From: Pseudomonadota bacterium
GTDB taxonomy: Bacteria > Pseudomonadota > Gammaproteobacteria > Burkholderiales > Burkholderiaceae_C
Direction: 5' to 3'
Length of the DNA stretch: 64,000 bases
Assembly (NCBI GenBank): GCA_023460715.1
Contig: JAEWPH010000204.1
Span: 26,324-90,323 of the forward strand
Position 1 is the first letter of the stretch; each line of letters opens with the position of its first letter. A program made the position numbers and the translations under genes. Shown here piece by piece: positions 46,871 to 55,431 of this stretch. The notes beneath the pieces were generated by a model. That model was not told where the DNA came from. It ran no database searches and worked only from the letters and a program-made list of their open reading frames with translations.

Positions 46871-46969
46871 GGTGTTTTCTCCTTGGGTTGATGGAAGACG
46901 GTCCGAGGACCGGTCGAGACGAAACCAGTGTGGCGCCGGAAAGCCCGCGCAGCCTTGATTCCCGTCAAA

Positions 46970-47728
46970 TCATGAGGGATTGCCGACGGCGTCCTGGAAG
47001 CCTCCGCGGCGGCAAGTGACCACCAGCGTATCGCGCCATCCGCCCTCCGCCAAGGGCTGGATGGGCGTGGTCTCATGGATCATGCGGGCGTCGTCCAGCA
47101 GCAGCAGCGACCACGGCTCGTTCAGCGTGAAGCGCTGGCCGCTAGGTCCGTTGGCTTCGAAGATGCGCGTCTCGCCGCCCTTGACGCCGTTGCGGGCCAC
47201 CAGGAACACGGCCACCAGGTCCACGCCGTCGCGGTGCGCGCCCTCGGGCGTGGGCCGGCCGATGCCGTCCGAGGTGTCGATGCGGAACTGGTGCGCCTCG
47301 ATGAACCAGCGTTGCGGCTGCGTGGCCAGCGCGGCCTGGGCCACTCCGGACAGCGCCAGCATCAGTTGAGCCCACACGGGTTGGGACACGGTCGCGTCGT
47401 GCATGGGAGCGAACCAGCGCTGCATGCCGCCATGCAGGGCGTTGTACTCCACGGGCTGCCAGTGGGCACGGTGAGGCACTTGCTGCAATTGGCCGCCATC
47501 GGCCACGAAGCAGGAATGGCGCCGCCGGCGATAGCGTCCGCCGTCCTTCAGGAATTCATCCGGCGGCAGATCCTGCCAGTCGGGCGACAGCGCCTGCAAG
47601 GCCTCCAGGGTACAGCCGGCCCAGGCGGCCACATCGGCAGGCCGGACGACGGCGTAGCCCTGGCTGCGCAAATGGGATGCGATCTGCCCTGGATCGGTGA
47701 AAGGAGGGGCGAAGGTGACGTGCGCCAT
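46970..47728 (-). CDS. 2OG-Fe(II) dioxygenase family protein (PF10014-like)
   Basis: A 252-residue protein resembling the 2OG-Fe dioxygenase family that includes amino-acid hydroxylases such as IDO (isoleucine dioxygenase). Candidate iron ligands are H and D in GAHRDGVDLV and the distal His in ARMIHETTPI. The 2-oxoglutarate-binding Arg is in GGWRDTLVVTCRR. FRIDTSDGIGRPTPEG precedes the first ligand. Substrate is unknown. ATG 47728 is used, and longer frames run into the PilZ gene on the other strand. Confidence 0.85.
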   Translation of the reverse strand: MAHVTFAPPFTDPGQIASHLRSQGYAVVRPADVAAWAGCTLEALQALSPDWQDLPPDEFLKDGGRYRRRRHSCFVADGGQLQQVPHRAHWQPVEYNALHGGMQRWFAPMHDATVSQPVWAQLMLALSGVAQAALATQPQRWFIEAHQFRIDTSDGIGRPTPEGAHRDGVDLVAVFLVARNGVKGGETRIFEANGPSGQRFTLNEPWSLLLLDDARMIHETTPIQPLAEGGWRDTLVVTCRRGGFQDAVGNPS

Positions 47729-47840
47729 GGCTGCCGAGCTTAACCCGCAGCGCACCGGCCGCGCAGGTACGGCACCGCCGGCCGACCACCGGGGAGTGCA
47801 TGCGCTAGCATCCCTATCGCCCCACCCTGGAGACATCTGC

Positions 47841-48230
47841 ATGGTCCACGAGCGCCGCCACTTCGTCCGCGTCGGTTTCGACGCCCCCGCCCAGGTCACG
47901 ATCGGCCCGGATACGTTCGACGCGCAGGTCCTGGACCTGTCGCTCAAGGGCGCGCTGCTGCGGCTGCCGCCCCAGGCACACGCCCTGGCCGGCCCCGACG
48001 TGTCCTGCCAGCTGGTGGTGCCGCTGCTGCCCGCGCAGGAGCAACTGTCCATGGCCGCCCACATTGCCCATCTGGACGGCGACCTCGCAGGCCTGCAATG
48101 CCGCACCATCGACCTGGACAGCGTCACGCACCTGCGGCGGATCATCGAACTGCAACTGGGCGACGCCGCCCTGCTGGAGCGCGACCTGGCCGAGCTGATG
48201 GCCGGCCACACGGCGAGCGCCACCCCGTAA
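47841..48230 (+). CDS. PilZ-domain c-di-GMP receptor
   Basis: A 129-residue stand-alone PilZ protein. The c-di-GMP-binding motifs are R-x3-R (ERRHFVRV, near residue 5) and D-x-S-x2-G (DLSLKGALL, near 36). It may respond to the diguanylate cyclase encoded 2.5 kb downstream, but a specific link is only inferred. It is divergent from the dioxygenase gene. GGAGAC precedes ATG 47841. Confidence 0.88.
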   Translation: MVHERRHFVRVGFDAPAQVTIGPDTFDAQVLDLSLKGALLRLPPQAHALAGPDVSCQLVVPLLPAQEQLSMAAHIAHLDGDLAGLQCRTIDLDSVTHLRRIIELQLGDAALLERDLAELMAGHTASATP

Positions 48231-48265
48231 ACCGGGCGGCGCGCCGCAGCGCGCTGGTACCCCGC

Positions 48266-49960
48266 TCAGCGCTGCGCGTGCTCGGCCTCCTGCAAGGCCC
48301 GCCACATCACCTTGCCGCTTCCGCTCTTGGGCAGGGCATCGGCGAGCTGCACGATGCGCGGCACCTTGTAGACCGCCATGTTGTCGCGGCACCAGGCGAT
48401 GATGTCTTCCTCCGTCACCTGGCCCCGGTGCTCCTGCCGCAGCACCACCACGGCCTTGACCGTTTCGCCCCGGTAGCTGTCCTTGGCCGAGATGACGCAG
48501 GCCTCCTGGATGGCGGGGTGGCGGAACATCAGCGCTTCCACCTCCGCGGGCCAGACCTTGAAGCCACTGGCATTGATCATGCGCTTGAGGCGGTCAGTCA
48601 GGAAGAAGTAGCCCTCCTCATCCATGCGCCCCAGGTCACCGGACCGGAAGAAGCGCTTGCCCTCCAGCTCGAAGAACGCGGCGGCCGTGGCGTCCGGCCG
48701 CTTCCAGTAGCCGTCGAAGACCTCGGGGCCGTGCATCACGATCTCGCCCTGCTCGCCCACGGGCACTTCCTGCAGCGTGTCCGGGTCCACCACCCGCGCA
48801 TCGGTGCTCATGAAGGGAATGCCCAGGCACTGCTGCTTGGGATGCTCCGGCGGATTGGAATGCGACGGCGCAGCCGTCTCGGTCAGACCGTAGCCTTCGG
48901 CGTAGCGCAGACCATACTGCTCCAGCAGGCGCTGGGCCACGGCCTGGGGCATGGCCGCTCCGCCGCCACCGATGTAGGTCAGGCTGGACAGGTCGTACTG
49001 CGCGAAGTGCGGGCTGGCCAGCAGGTCGATGATCATGGTCGGAATATTGGTCCAGCTCGTCACACGGTACCGCGAGATCAGCCGCCCGGCCAGGTCGCGG
49101 TCCCAGCGCGGCATGACTACCAGCGTGGCACTGCTGTAGATGGCGGTGTGCATCACGCTCACCATGCCGGTGATGTGGAACATGGGCACCACGGCCAGCA
49201 CCACGCTCTCGGGCGTGGCCGTGCCCCAGAGGCTGCCCGACACCGCGTTGTGCATGATGCTGCGGTGGGGGTGCATGCATCCCTTGGGCAGGCCGGTGGT
49301 GCCGCTGGTGTAAGGCAGCACCGCCAGGTCAGCGGACGCCACTTCCAGCGCGGGCGCGGGCTCCTCGGAGGCCACGGCATCGGTCCAGCGGTGGACCGCC
49401 CCCCCTTGCAGCGCAGGCAGGGCGCGCTCCGTGCACAGCCAGTCCTGCCAAGCCGAAGGCACCGCGTCGGCGCCAGCGGCGTGGGGATCGAACGTGTCGG
49501 TGAACTGGGTCACCACCAGATCGCGCAGGCCTGCACCCGGCGGGAGCGCATCGCTGGCCTGTGCCAGTTCTGCAGCCAGGTCCGCCGTCGTGAGGGCCAC
49601 CTTCGCATCGGGGTCGGTGATGTAGTGCTTGAGCTCTTCTGCGCGGTTCATGGGGTTGACTGGCACGACCACCGCGTTCGCGCGCAGGATGGCGAAGTGC
49701 GCGATCACGAGCTGCGGGCAGTTCTGCATGCACAGCAGCACGCGGTCGCCCTTGCGCACGCCCCGGGCGTGCAGGAATGCGGCCAAGCGCTCGGCGCCCT
49801 GCGCCAGGGACCTGTACGACACGCGGGTGCCGAAGAACACCAAGGCCGGCTTGTCCGGATACCGCCGCGCACTCGTGGCCAGGTTGTCCCACAGCGAGGT
49901 GGCGGGAACGGTCAGGGAGTGCGGCAGGCGCCGGGGCCAGAATCGGTAGTGAGGTCGCAT
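48266..49960 (-). CDS. Acyl-CoA synthetase (AMP-dependent, long/medium-chain type)
   Basis: A 564-residue ANL-superfamily ligase. The AMP-binding P-loop YTSGTTGLPKGCMH is at about residue 218, the A5 motif YGLTETAAPSHSNP at about 354, A7/A8 FRSGDLGRMDEEGYFFLTDR and KRMINASGFKVWPAEVE, and the C-terminal Lys in GSGKVMWRAL. It activates a fatty or aryl acid to its CoA thioester. It converges on the PilZ gene (35-base gap). Confidence 0.92.
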   Translation of the reverse strand: MRPHYRFWPRRLPHSLTVPATSLWDNLATSARRYPDKPALVFFGTRVSYRSLAQGAERLAAFLHARGVRKGDRVLLCMQNCPQLVIAHFAILRANAVVVPVNPMNRAEELKHYITDPDAKVALTTADLAAELAQASDALPPGAGLRDLVVTQFTDTFDPHAAGADAVPSAWQDWLCTERALPALQGGAVHRWTDAVASEEPAPALEVASADLAVLPYTSGTTGLPKGCMHPHRSIMHNAVSGSLWGTATPESVVLAVVPMFHITGMVSVMHTAIYSSATLVVMPRWDRDLAGRLISRYRVTSWTNIPTMIIDLLASPHFAQYDLSSLTYIGGGGAAMPQAVAQRLLEQYGLRYAEGYGLTETAAPSHSNPPEHPKQQCLGIPFMSTDARVVDPDTLQEVPVGEQGEIVMHGPEVFDGYWKRPDATAAAFFELEGKRFFRSGDLGRMDEEGYFFLTDRLKRMINASGFKVWPAEVEALMFRHPAIQEACVISAKDSYRGETVKAVVVLRQEHRGQVTEEDIIAWCRDNMAVYKVPRIVQLADALPKSGSGKVMWRALQEAEHAQR

Positions 49961-50349
49961 GGATCTTGGTTCCTTGGAGGGGGACTTGGCCCGGATGCAG
50001 GCCGCCGCTCCACTTGTATCGGGGATGCCATCCGCGAACCGTCACTCAGGTGACGGGAAGCGGTCGCAGGCTTTGGCACAGGCGGCCCACACCCTGCGCA
50101 AACGTCCTCTTGCGCGGGCTCCCGGTTTACGGCACAACCAGCGTATTGCATGTCCCGCCCAGCGGAATGCGGATGCACCGGGAAGAACCTGGGCGCAGCC
50201 CGTCGGTCGCGCTGCGCTGGCAGCCTGCGCCGATGAAAACGCCGAGGTCAGCAGCCTGTCAGCCACGGCGGAAAAGATCGGCCTCCGGAGTAGCCCTCCG
50301 GCAGGCGGCGGGCGGGATAGGCTGCACCTTGCCGATACGACGTACCACG
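49961..50349 (+). other. Divergent promoter gap between acyl-CoA synthetase and GGDEF genes
   Basis: About 390 bases with no supported gene. Open frames run through but lack start signals and have the composition of shadow frames. No repeat or hairpin of note was seen. Confidence 0.5.
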
Positions 50350-51837
50350 ATGAAGAAGCCTTCCGCACCGAGTACCTCGACCCAGAAGCTGTTGATGTTT
50401 CTGGTGCCGGCCCTCGTGGTGGTGCAGATCGCAGCCTTCATCTTTCTGCACTTTGCCAACCGGCAGATCGCGCTGGACAGCGTCGACGCCGCCCTGGAGG
50501 CGGGCGCCCAGACCTTCACCTACACGGCCGCCACCCGGCGCGAGTACCGCAGGCTGACCTCCGAACTGGTCACCAAGGATTACGGCCTGGTCAACACCAT
50601 CGCCAATGAAAGCCGCGAGACCGTGGAGTCGGCCTTGCACAACCAACTGGGGCGTACCGGTGCCGAGCTGATCGTGCTCACCGACCTGCAAGGCCGGCTG
50701 ATCGCCCGTGCGACGACGCTGCCTCTGATGGCCCTGCCCGATCCCGACCTGGACCAGGAACTGGCCTCCCTGGTGTCGCACGTGGCCGAGCAGGAGCGCA
50801 ACATGCGCCCGTTGAGCGTGGGCGACGACAAGCCGGCACTGCACAACTGGGTCAAGGTGGTCATCCGCGCACCGGTGCCTGTGGCGCAGCTCTATCTGGC
50901 CTACCGTATCTCGAACACGTCGGTGCAGCAATTCACCAAAATGACGCAGCTGCAGATGGCCTTCGTGTCCGAGCGATCGGATGCAGAGAGCGCGCCGGTG
51001 GTGCATGCCTCCACCTTGCCAGCCGCCGCGATGACCCAGGAGGTGGCGCAGTACAAGACCCTGGGCGAAAGCTTCTCCGTCACCACCGACGAGGGGCAGT
51101 ACCGCCTGAAGGTGCTCGAACTGGGCGGCCTGCCGGGCTACCGGGTGCACGCCGTCGTGGCGAAGCCGTTCGCCCCGGTCTTCTCTCCCTTCATCAAGCT
51201 GGAGTTGCTTTTCGCCGCCAGCATCGTCTTCAGCTCCGTCGTGTCCATCCTCGCGGCCAAGATGATCACCAGCCGCGTCGTGACGCCGCTGGAGAAGGTG
51301 GCACAGCGGGACGCCCTCACGGGGCTGGCCAACCGCCGGCTGTTCGAGATCAACATCGCCAACGCCGAGCAGAACCTGAAAGCCCTGAACGACGGGTTCA
51401 CGCTCATGTTGCTGGACCTGAACAAGTTCAAGCAGGTCAACGACACCTTTGGGCACGAGGCGGGGGACACGGTTTTGCAAACCTTTGCCGCCCGCGTGAA
51501 AAAACTCATGCGCGCATCGGACACGCTGGCCCGGTTGGGCGGCGACGAGTTCGCGGTGTTGATGCGCACGACCGACAAGGACAAAGCCACGGCGCTGGCA
51601 GAAGCCATCGTTGAGGCGGTCCGCCAGCCCCTCCAGCTACCGAATGGCGAATGGGTGGAGGTGGGCACCAGCATCGGGATCGCCTTCTCCCCGGCACACT
51701 CCAGCCTCGGCTCGGAGGTCATGCACCATGCGGACATCGCCATGTATGCGGCGAAGAAGCAAGGAGGCGGCTTTCTCATCGCCGAACTTCCTGCGGCCTC
51801 TGCTCCACCAGAGGGCGCCATGCCCCGCACTTTGTAA
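50350..51837 (+). CDS. Membrane-bound diguanylate cyclase (GGDEF)
   Basis: A 495-residue protein. Transmembrane helix 1 (LLMFLVPALVVVQIAAFIFL, about 14-33), a periplasmic sensor domain of about 230 residues (dCache-like in size), helix 2 (about 280-305), then a GGDEF domain: DALTGLANRRLFE, LLDLNKFKQVNDTFGHEAGD and the active-site RLGGDEFAVL. A product-inhibition site R-x2-D (RASD) lies five residues before GGDEF. It should synthesise c-di-GMP. The signal is unknown. No EAL domain. Confidence 0.93.
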   Translation: MKKPSAPSTSTQKLLMFLVPALVVVQIAAFIFLHFANRQIALDSVDAALEAGAQTFTYTAATRREYRRLTSELVTKDYGLVNTIANESRETVESALHNQLGRTGAELIVLTDLQGRLIARATTLPLMALPDPDLDQELASLVSHVAEQERNMRPLSVGDDKPALHNWVKVVIRAPVPVAQLYLAYRISNTSVQQFTKMTQLQMAFVSERSDAESAPVVHASTLPAAAMTQEVAQYKTLGESFSVTTDEGQYRLKVLELGGLPGYRVHAVVAKPFAPVFSPFIKLELLFAASIVFSSVVSILAAKMITSRVVTPLEKVAQRDALTGLANRRLFEINIANAEQNLKALNDGFTLMLLDLNKFKQVNDTFGHEAGDTVLQTFAARVKKLMRASDTLARLGGDEFAVLMRTTDKDKATALAEAIVEAVRQPLQLPNGEWVEVGTSIGIAFSPAHSSLGSEVMHHADIAMYAAKKQGGGFLIAELPAASAPPEGAMPRTL

Positions 51838-52038
51838 CGGTGTGTCCCCATCCCGGGGATTTCAGCCCGTTTCTGCAGAACACGCCACGGGCCATCAACG
51901 ACAATGCGCAGTTACCGGGCGCAGCGCTCCCCACTCCGGGGGCCGCGGCGCAGGCCCTGCGCCGCATGGCGCCCCGCCCTCCCGGCTGCGGCCGATGCCG
52001 CCTTCGACACCGACTTGCACTACTACCAGATGGGAAGT

Positions 52039-53046
52039 ATGAACATCGTTATCCTCGACGACTACCAGGATGCAGTGCGCAAGCTCCACTGCGCCGCACG
52101 TCTGGACCCCTATTCCGCCAAGGTCTATACCAATACCGTCAAAGGCCTCGGCCAGTTGTCGGTACGCCTGAAGGACGCAGACATCATCGTCCTCATCCGC
52201 GAACGCACGCCCATCTCGCGCCAGCTGATCGAAAAGCTCCCGCGCCTGAAGCTCATTGCCCAGACCGGAAAGATCGGCAGCCACATCGACGTGCAGGCCT
52301 GCACCGAACGCGGCGTAGCCGTCGCCGAGGGCGTGGGATCGCCAGTGGCGCCTGCGGAACTGACCTGGGCCCTGATCATGGCCGCCATGCGGCGCCTGCC
52401 GCAGTACATCGCCAACCTCAAGCATGGCGCCTGGCAGCAGTCCGGCCTGCGGTCGGCTTCCATGCCCACCAACTTCGGCGTCGGCACCGTGTTGCGCGGC
52501 AAGACGCTGGGCATTTGGGGGTATGGCCGGATCGGCCAGCTGGTGGCGGGCTATGGCCGCGCCTTCGGCATGAACGTGCGCGTGTGGGGCCGTGAGGCGT
52601 CGCGCGTGCAGGCGCTGAACGACGGCCTGCAGGTGGCGACCACCCGCGAGGAATTCTTCTCGCAGTGCGATGTGATCTCGCTGCACCTGCGTCTGAACGA
52701 AGAAACCCGCAATCTCATCAAGCTGGACGACCTGTCCTCCATGAAGCCGACCGCACTGCTGGTGAACACCTCACGTGCGGAACTGATCGAGCCGGATGCC
52801 CTGATTGCAGCATTGAACCGGGGGCGTCCCGGCATGGCGGCGGTCGATGTCTTCGAAAGCGAACCCATCCTGCAGGGCCACGCGCTGCTGCGCCTGGAGA
52901 ACTGCATCTGCACCCCTCACATCGGTTACGTGGAGCAGGACAGCTACGAACTCTACTTCGGTGCAGCCTTCGACAACGTGGTCAATTACATCAAGGGCAC
53001 GCCGACCAACATCGTCAATCCGGGAGCGCTGCAGGTACGGCGCTGA
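52039..53046 (+). CDS. D-2-hydroxyacid dehydrogenase family protein (phosphoglycerate dehydrogenase-like)
   Basis: A 335-residue NAD-dependent dehydrogenase. The Rossmann motif is GKTLGIWGYGRIGQLVAGYG. The catalytic Arg lies in LLVNTSRAELIE, Glu in AAVDVFESEPI and His in CTPHIGYVEQ. The substrate end (MNIVILDDYQDAVRKL) is of the type seen in D-isomer dehydrogenases annotated as SerA-like, but there is no ACT domain. ATG 52039, or ATG 52030 three codons earlier. A strong bidirectional terminator follows. Confidence 0.9.
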   Translation: MNIVILDDYQDAVRKLHCAARLDPYSAKVYTNTVKGLGQLSVRLKDADIIVLIRERTPISRQLIEKLPRLKLIAQTGKIGSHIDVQACTERGVAVAEGVGSPVAPAELTWALIMAAMRRLPQYIANLKHGAWQQSGLRSASMPTNFGVGTVLRGKTLGIWGYGRIGQLVAGYGRAFGMNVRVWGREASRVQALNDGLQVATTREEFFSQCDVISLHLRLNEETRNLIKLDDLSSMKPTALLVNTSRAELIEPDALIAALNRGRPGMAAVDVFESEPILQGHALLRLENCICTPHIGYVEQDSYELYFGAAFDNVVNYIKGTPTNIVNPGALQVRR

Positions 53047-53088
53047 GACGCTTCCCCGCCACCGGCACGCCCAGCCCCGCTCTGCGTG

Positions 53089-53118
53089 AAAAAAAGGCCT
53101 CCCGATGGGAGGCCTTTT
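53089..53118. terminator. Bidirectional terminator
   Basis: Stem GGCCTCCC / GGGAGGCC with a GAT loop, preceded by seven A and followed by TTTT. It serves the dehydrogenase (+) and the LivJ-type gene (-). Confidence 0.9.
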
Positions 53119-53165
53119 GTGTGTGGCTGATGCCGGCCTTGACGACCGGCAGATGCCATAGCCGA

Positions 53166-54293
53166 TCAGTTCAGCGGGGTCTTCTTGCCGTCCTTGTACG
53201 TGTACAGGGTGATGGCAGGGTTCTTCATTTCGCCGTTGGACTCGAAGGCGATGTTGGCGGTCACGCCCTTGAAGTTTGACTTGGCCAGTTCAGGGATATA
53301 GACCTTGGGATCCCAGGAACCAGCACGCTTCATGGCGTCGACCAGCAGCATCGTGGCGTCGTAGGTGTAGGGGCTGTAGACCTGGAACTGGTTGGGGTAC
53401 TTGGCGTCGTACTTGGCCTTCCAGGCGGTGCCGCCAGGCATCTTGGCCAGCGATGCGCCACCCTCGGCGCAAATCACGTTGGCGAGGGTCTTGGCGCCCG
53501 CGGCCAGCTTGGCGATCTCGCTCGTGCAGATGCCGTCGCCGCCGAAGTACTTGACGTTGCCCATGCCCAGCTGTTCCATTTGGCGCAGCATGGGGCCGGC
53601 CTGGGGATCCATGCCGCCGAAGAACACGGCATCGGGGTTCTTGGACTTGACGGCCGTCAGGATGGCCATGAAGTCGGTGGCCTTGTCGGTCGTGAACTGT
53701 TCGTCCACCACCTTGATGCCCTTTTCAGAAGCGATCTTCTTGAACACGGTGGCAACGCCCTGGCCGTAGGCCGTGCGGTCGTCTACGATGGCGACGGTCT
53801 TCAGCTTCAGCGTATCGGCCGCGTAGGCCGCCAGGCCAGCGCCCAGCGCATTGTCGTTGGCGATGATGCGGAAGGTGGTCTTGTAGCCGGGCTTGGTCAG
53901 GTTGGGGTTGGTCGCAGCGCCGGTGACGTGCGGGATGCCGCAGTCGTTGTACACCTTGGAAGCGGGGATGGTGGTGCCCGAGTTCAGGTGGCCCACCACG
54001 CCTGCCACCTTGGCATCGCACAGCTTTTGTGCAGCGGCGGTACCCTGCTTGGGATCGGCTGCATCGTCCTCTGCCTGCAATTCGAACTTGACCTTCTTGC
54101 CGCCGATGGTCACGCCCTGTGCGTTCAGTTCTTCCACGGCCATGCGGGCACCGTTCTCGTTGTCCTTACCGTAGTGAGCCTGAGCGCCAGAAACCGGGCC
54201 CACGTGGCCAATCTTCACCACTTCTTGAGCGGTGGCCATGCCAGCGACCGCAGCGATAGCAGCGGCAACGGTCAGTTTCAACTTCAATTGCAT
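53166..54293 (-). CDS. LivJ-type branched-chain amino acid binding protein
   Basis: A 375-residue periplasmic binding protein. A Sec signal (about 1-22, ATAQ) precedes the Peripla_BP_6 fold: VKIGHVGPVSGAQAHYGKDN, NGARMAVEELNAQG, VVGHLNSGTTIPASKVY, IPHVTGAATNP and VAIVDDRTAYGQGVA. It is the Leu/Ile/Val or amide-type ligand family. No livHMGF genes are in the window, so the permease must be elsewhere. TTGGAG precedes ATG 54293. Codon choice is noticeably cleaner than in many neighbours, consistent with high expression. Confidence 0.92.
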   Translation of the reverse strand: MQLKLKLTVAAAIAAVAGMATAQEVVKIGHVGPVSGAQAHYGKDNENGARMAVEELNAQGVTIGGKKVKFELQAEDDAADPKQGTAAAQKLCDAKVAGVVGHLNSGTTIPASKVYNDCGIPHVTGAATNPNLTKPGYKTTFRIIANDNALGAGLAAYAADTLKLKTVAIVDDRTAYGQGVATVFKKIASEKGIKVVDEQFTTDKATDFMAILTAVKSKNPDAVFFGGMDPQAGPMLRQMEQLGMGNVKYFGGDGICTSEIAKLAAGAKTLANVICAEGGASLAKMPGGTAWKAKYDAKYPNQFQVYSPYTYDATMLLVDAMKRAGSWDPKVYIPELAKSNFKGVTANIAFESNGEMKNPAITLYTYKDGKKTPLN

Positions 54294-54432
54294 ATGAATC
54301 TCCAATAAAGGGTAAACGCTGAGAAATATTGTTGTGTCCCAACGCAGGCGAACATATCGCAATTTGCGGGCCAGATCATCAGGGAACACGATGGGCAGGC
54401 CGAGGAAACCACAGGGAGAAACCCTGCCGCCG

Positions 54433-54981
54433 TCACATCCGCGAAGGCCGTTCGCCGGAAAGCTCGTCCGCAACGGCTTCGTAGACCGCCTGTCGCACCA
54501 CGGACTCCACCTCTTCCCTCAGGCGCGGGACGATGGAGCGGGTCTGCTCCTGTACGACGGTGGCAATGGCTTCCCGCAGGCGCTGGTCCAGCACGACATC
54601 GACGCGCTGCATCACGCGGTGCACCAGATCCTCTTCGAAACCGTCCGGCAAGGCAGGCCCCGGCGCCGGTCCGACGTTGGGCCCTTGCCCTTTGGCCGCA
54701 GACGCAGGGGTGGCAGCCGCTTGCACCGCTGGCGCCGGCATCCCGACGATGGCCGGCAGGGGCGTGGTTTCCGGCCACCGGGCCTGTGGAGACCAAGGGG
54801 GTGCCGCGATAGGGGGAGGCGGCTCGGCGGCACGCTGCACGGAAGGTCCTTCCCCCGTGTCCTGTGGCTCCATCAGCGGTGCGGAGACCGGCATGGATGA
54901 CAGCTCTCCCGGGGCTACATGCACCACATCGGTGAGGGTCGGCACAAATCTGGGAGGTGCCTTGGGCGGTAGGATGGCCAT
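54433..54981 (-). CDS. Proline/alanine-rich protein coupled to holC
   Basis: A 182-residue protein. The N-terminal two thirds is a disordered Pro/Ala-rich stretch. The C-terminal 70 residues (DGFEEDLVHRVMQRVDVVLDQ through VESVVRQAVYEAVADEL) are helical and amphipathic, resembling DUF2486-type proteins found downstream of holC in Burkholderiales. Its ATG overlaps the holC stop by one base (TGATG), implying translational coupling. Function unknown. Confidence 0.75.
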   Translation of the reverse strand: MAILPPKAPPRFVPTLTDVVHVAPGELSSMPVSAPLMEPQDTGEGPSVQRAAEPPPPIAAPPWSPQARWPETTPLPAIVGMPAPAVQAAATPASAAKGQGPNVGPAPGPALPDGFEEDLVHRVMQRVDVVLDQRLREAIATVVQEQTRSIVPRLREEVESVVRQAVYEAVADELSGERPSRM

Positions 54982-55415
54982 CAGCCGCCTTTCAGGACCA
55001 GATCGTGGCGCACGATCTCATAGCCGCGGCCGGCGTAATGGCGCCAGCGTTCACGGGCCGCCTGCCGATCGACATCGTCCTGGGCACTCACCACCTCGAC
55101 CAGTTTCTGAAACCGGGCAAAGCCTTCCGGCACGTCGTGGCCCAGATTCAGCAGCACGTCCTGGTGGGAGGATTCGCGCGGGTCCGCCGTCAGCAACACG
55201 GGCGAGGCGGCCACCATGTCCTCGTCGCCCCCGCTGCGCGCATGGGCCACGAAGTCGGACGGACCCAAGGCCCAAAGCATGCGGTCCAGCCGGTCGAGAG
55301 ACTCCTCGGGTCCGGCGATCACCAGGCGCATCTCGCTGCGCAGCACCTTGCGCGCGAAGCGGCACGCGTAGGCCAGCTTGTCCGGCGCGTTGAAGTGGAA
55401 GGCAACCTCGGTCAT
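54981..55415 (-). CDS. holC: DNA polymerase III subunit chi
   Basis: A 144-residue HolC. The family pattern MTEVAFHFNAPDKLAYACRF, ARKVLRSEMRLVIAG, LDRMLWALGPSDFVAHA, PVLLTADPR and the C-terminal RWRHYAGRGYEIVRHDL are all present. Chi links the clamp loader to SSB. It follows pepA by 16 bases, the common pepA-holC order of gamma/beta-proteobacteria. The valS usually found further on is not here. Confidence 0.93.
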   Translation of the reverse strand: MTEVAFHFNAPDKLAYACRFARKVLRSEMRLVIAGPEESLDRLDRMLWALGPSDFVAHARSGGDEDMVAASPVLLTADPRESSHQDVLLNLGHDVPEGFARFQKLVEVVSAQDDVDRQAARERWRHYAGRGYEIVRHDLVLKGG

Positions 55416-55431
55416 GCGCGCCTTCGAGGGG

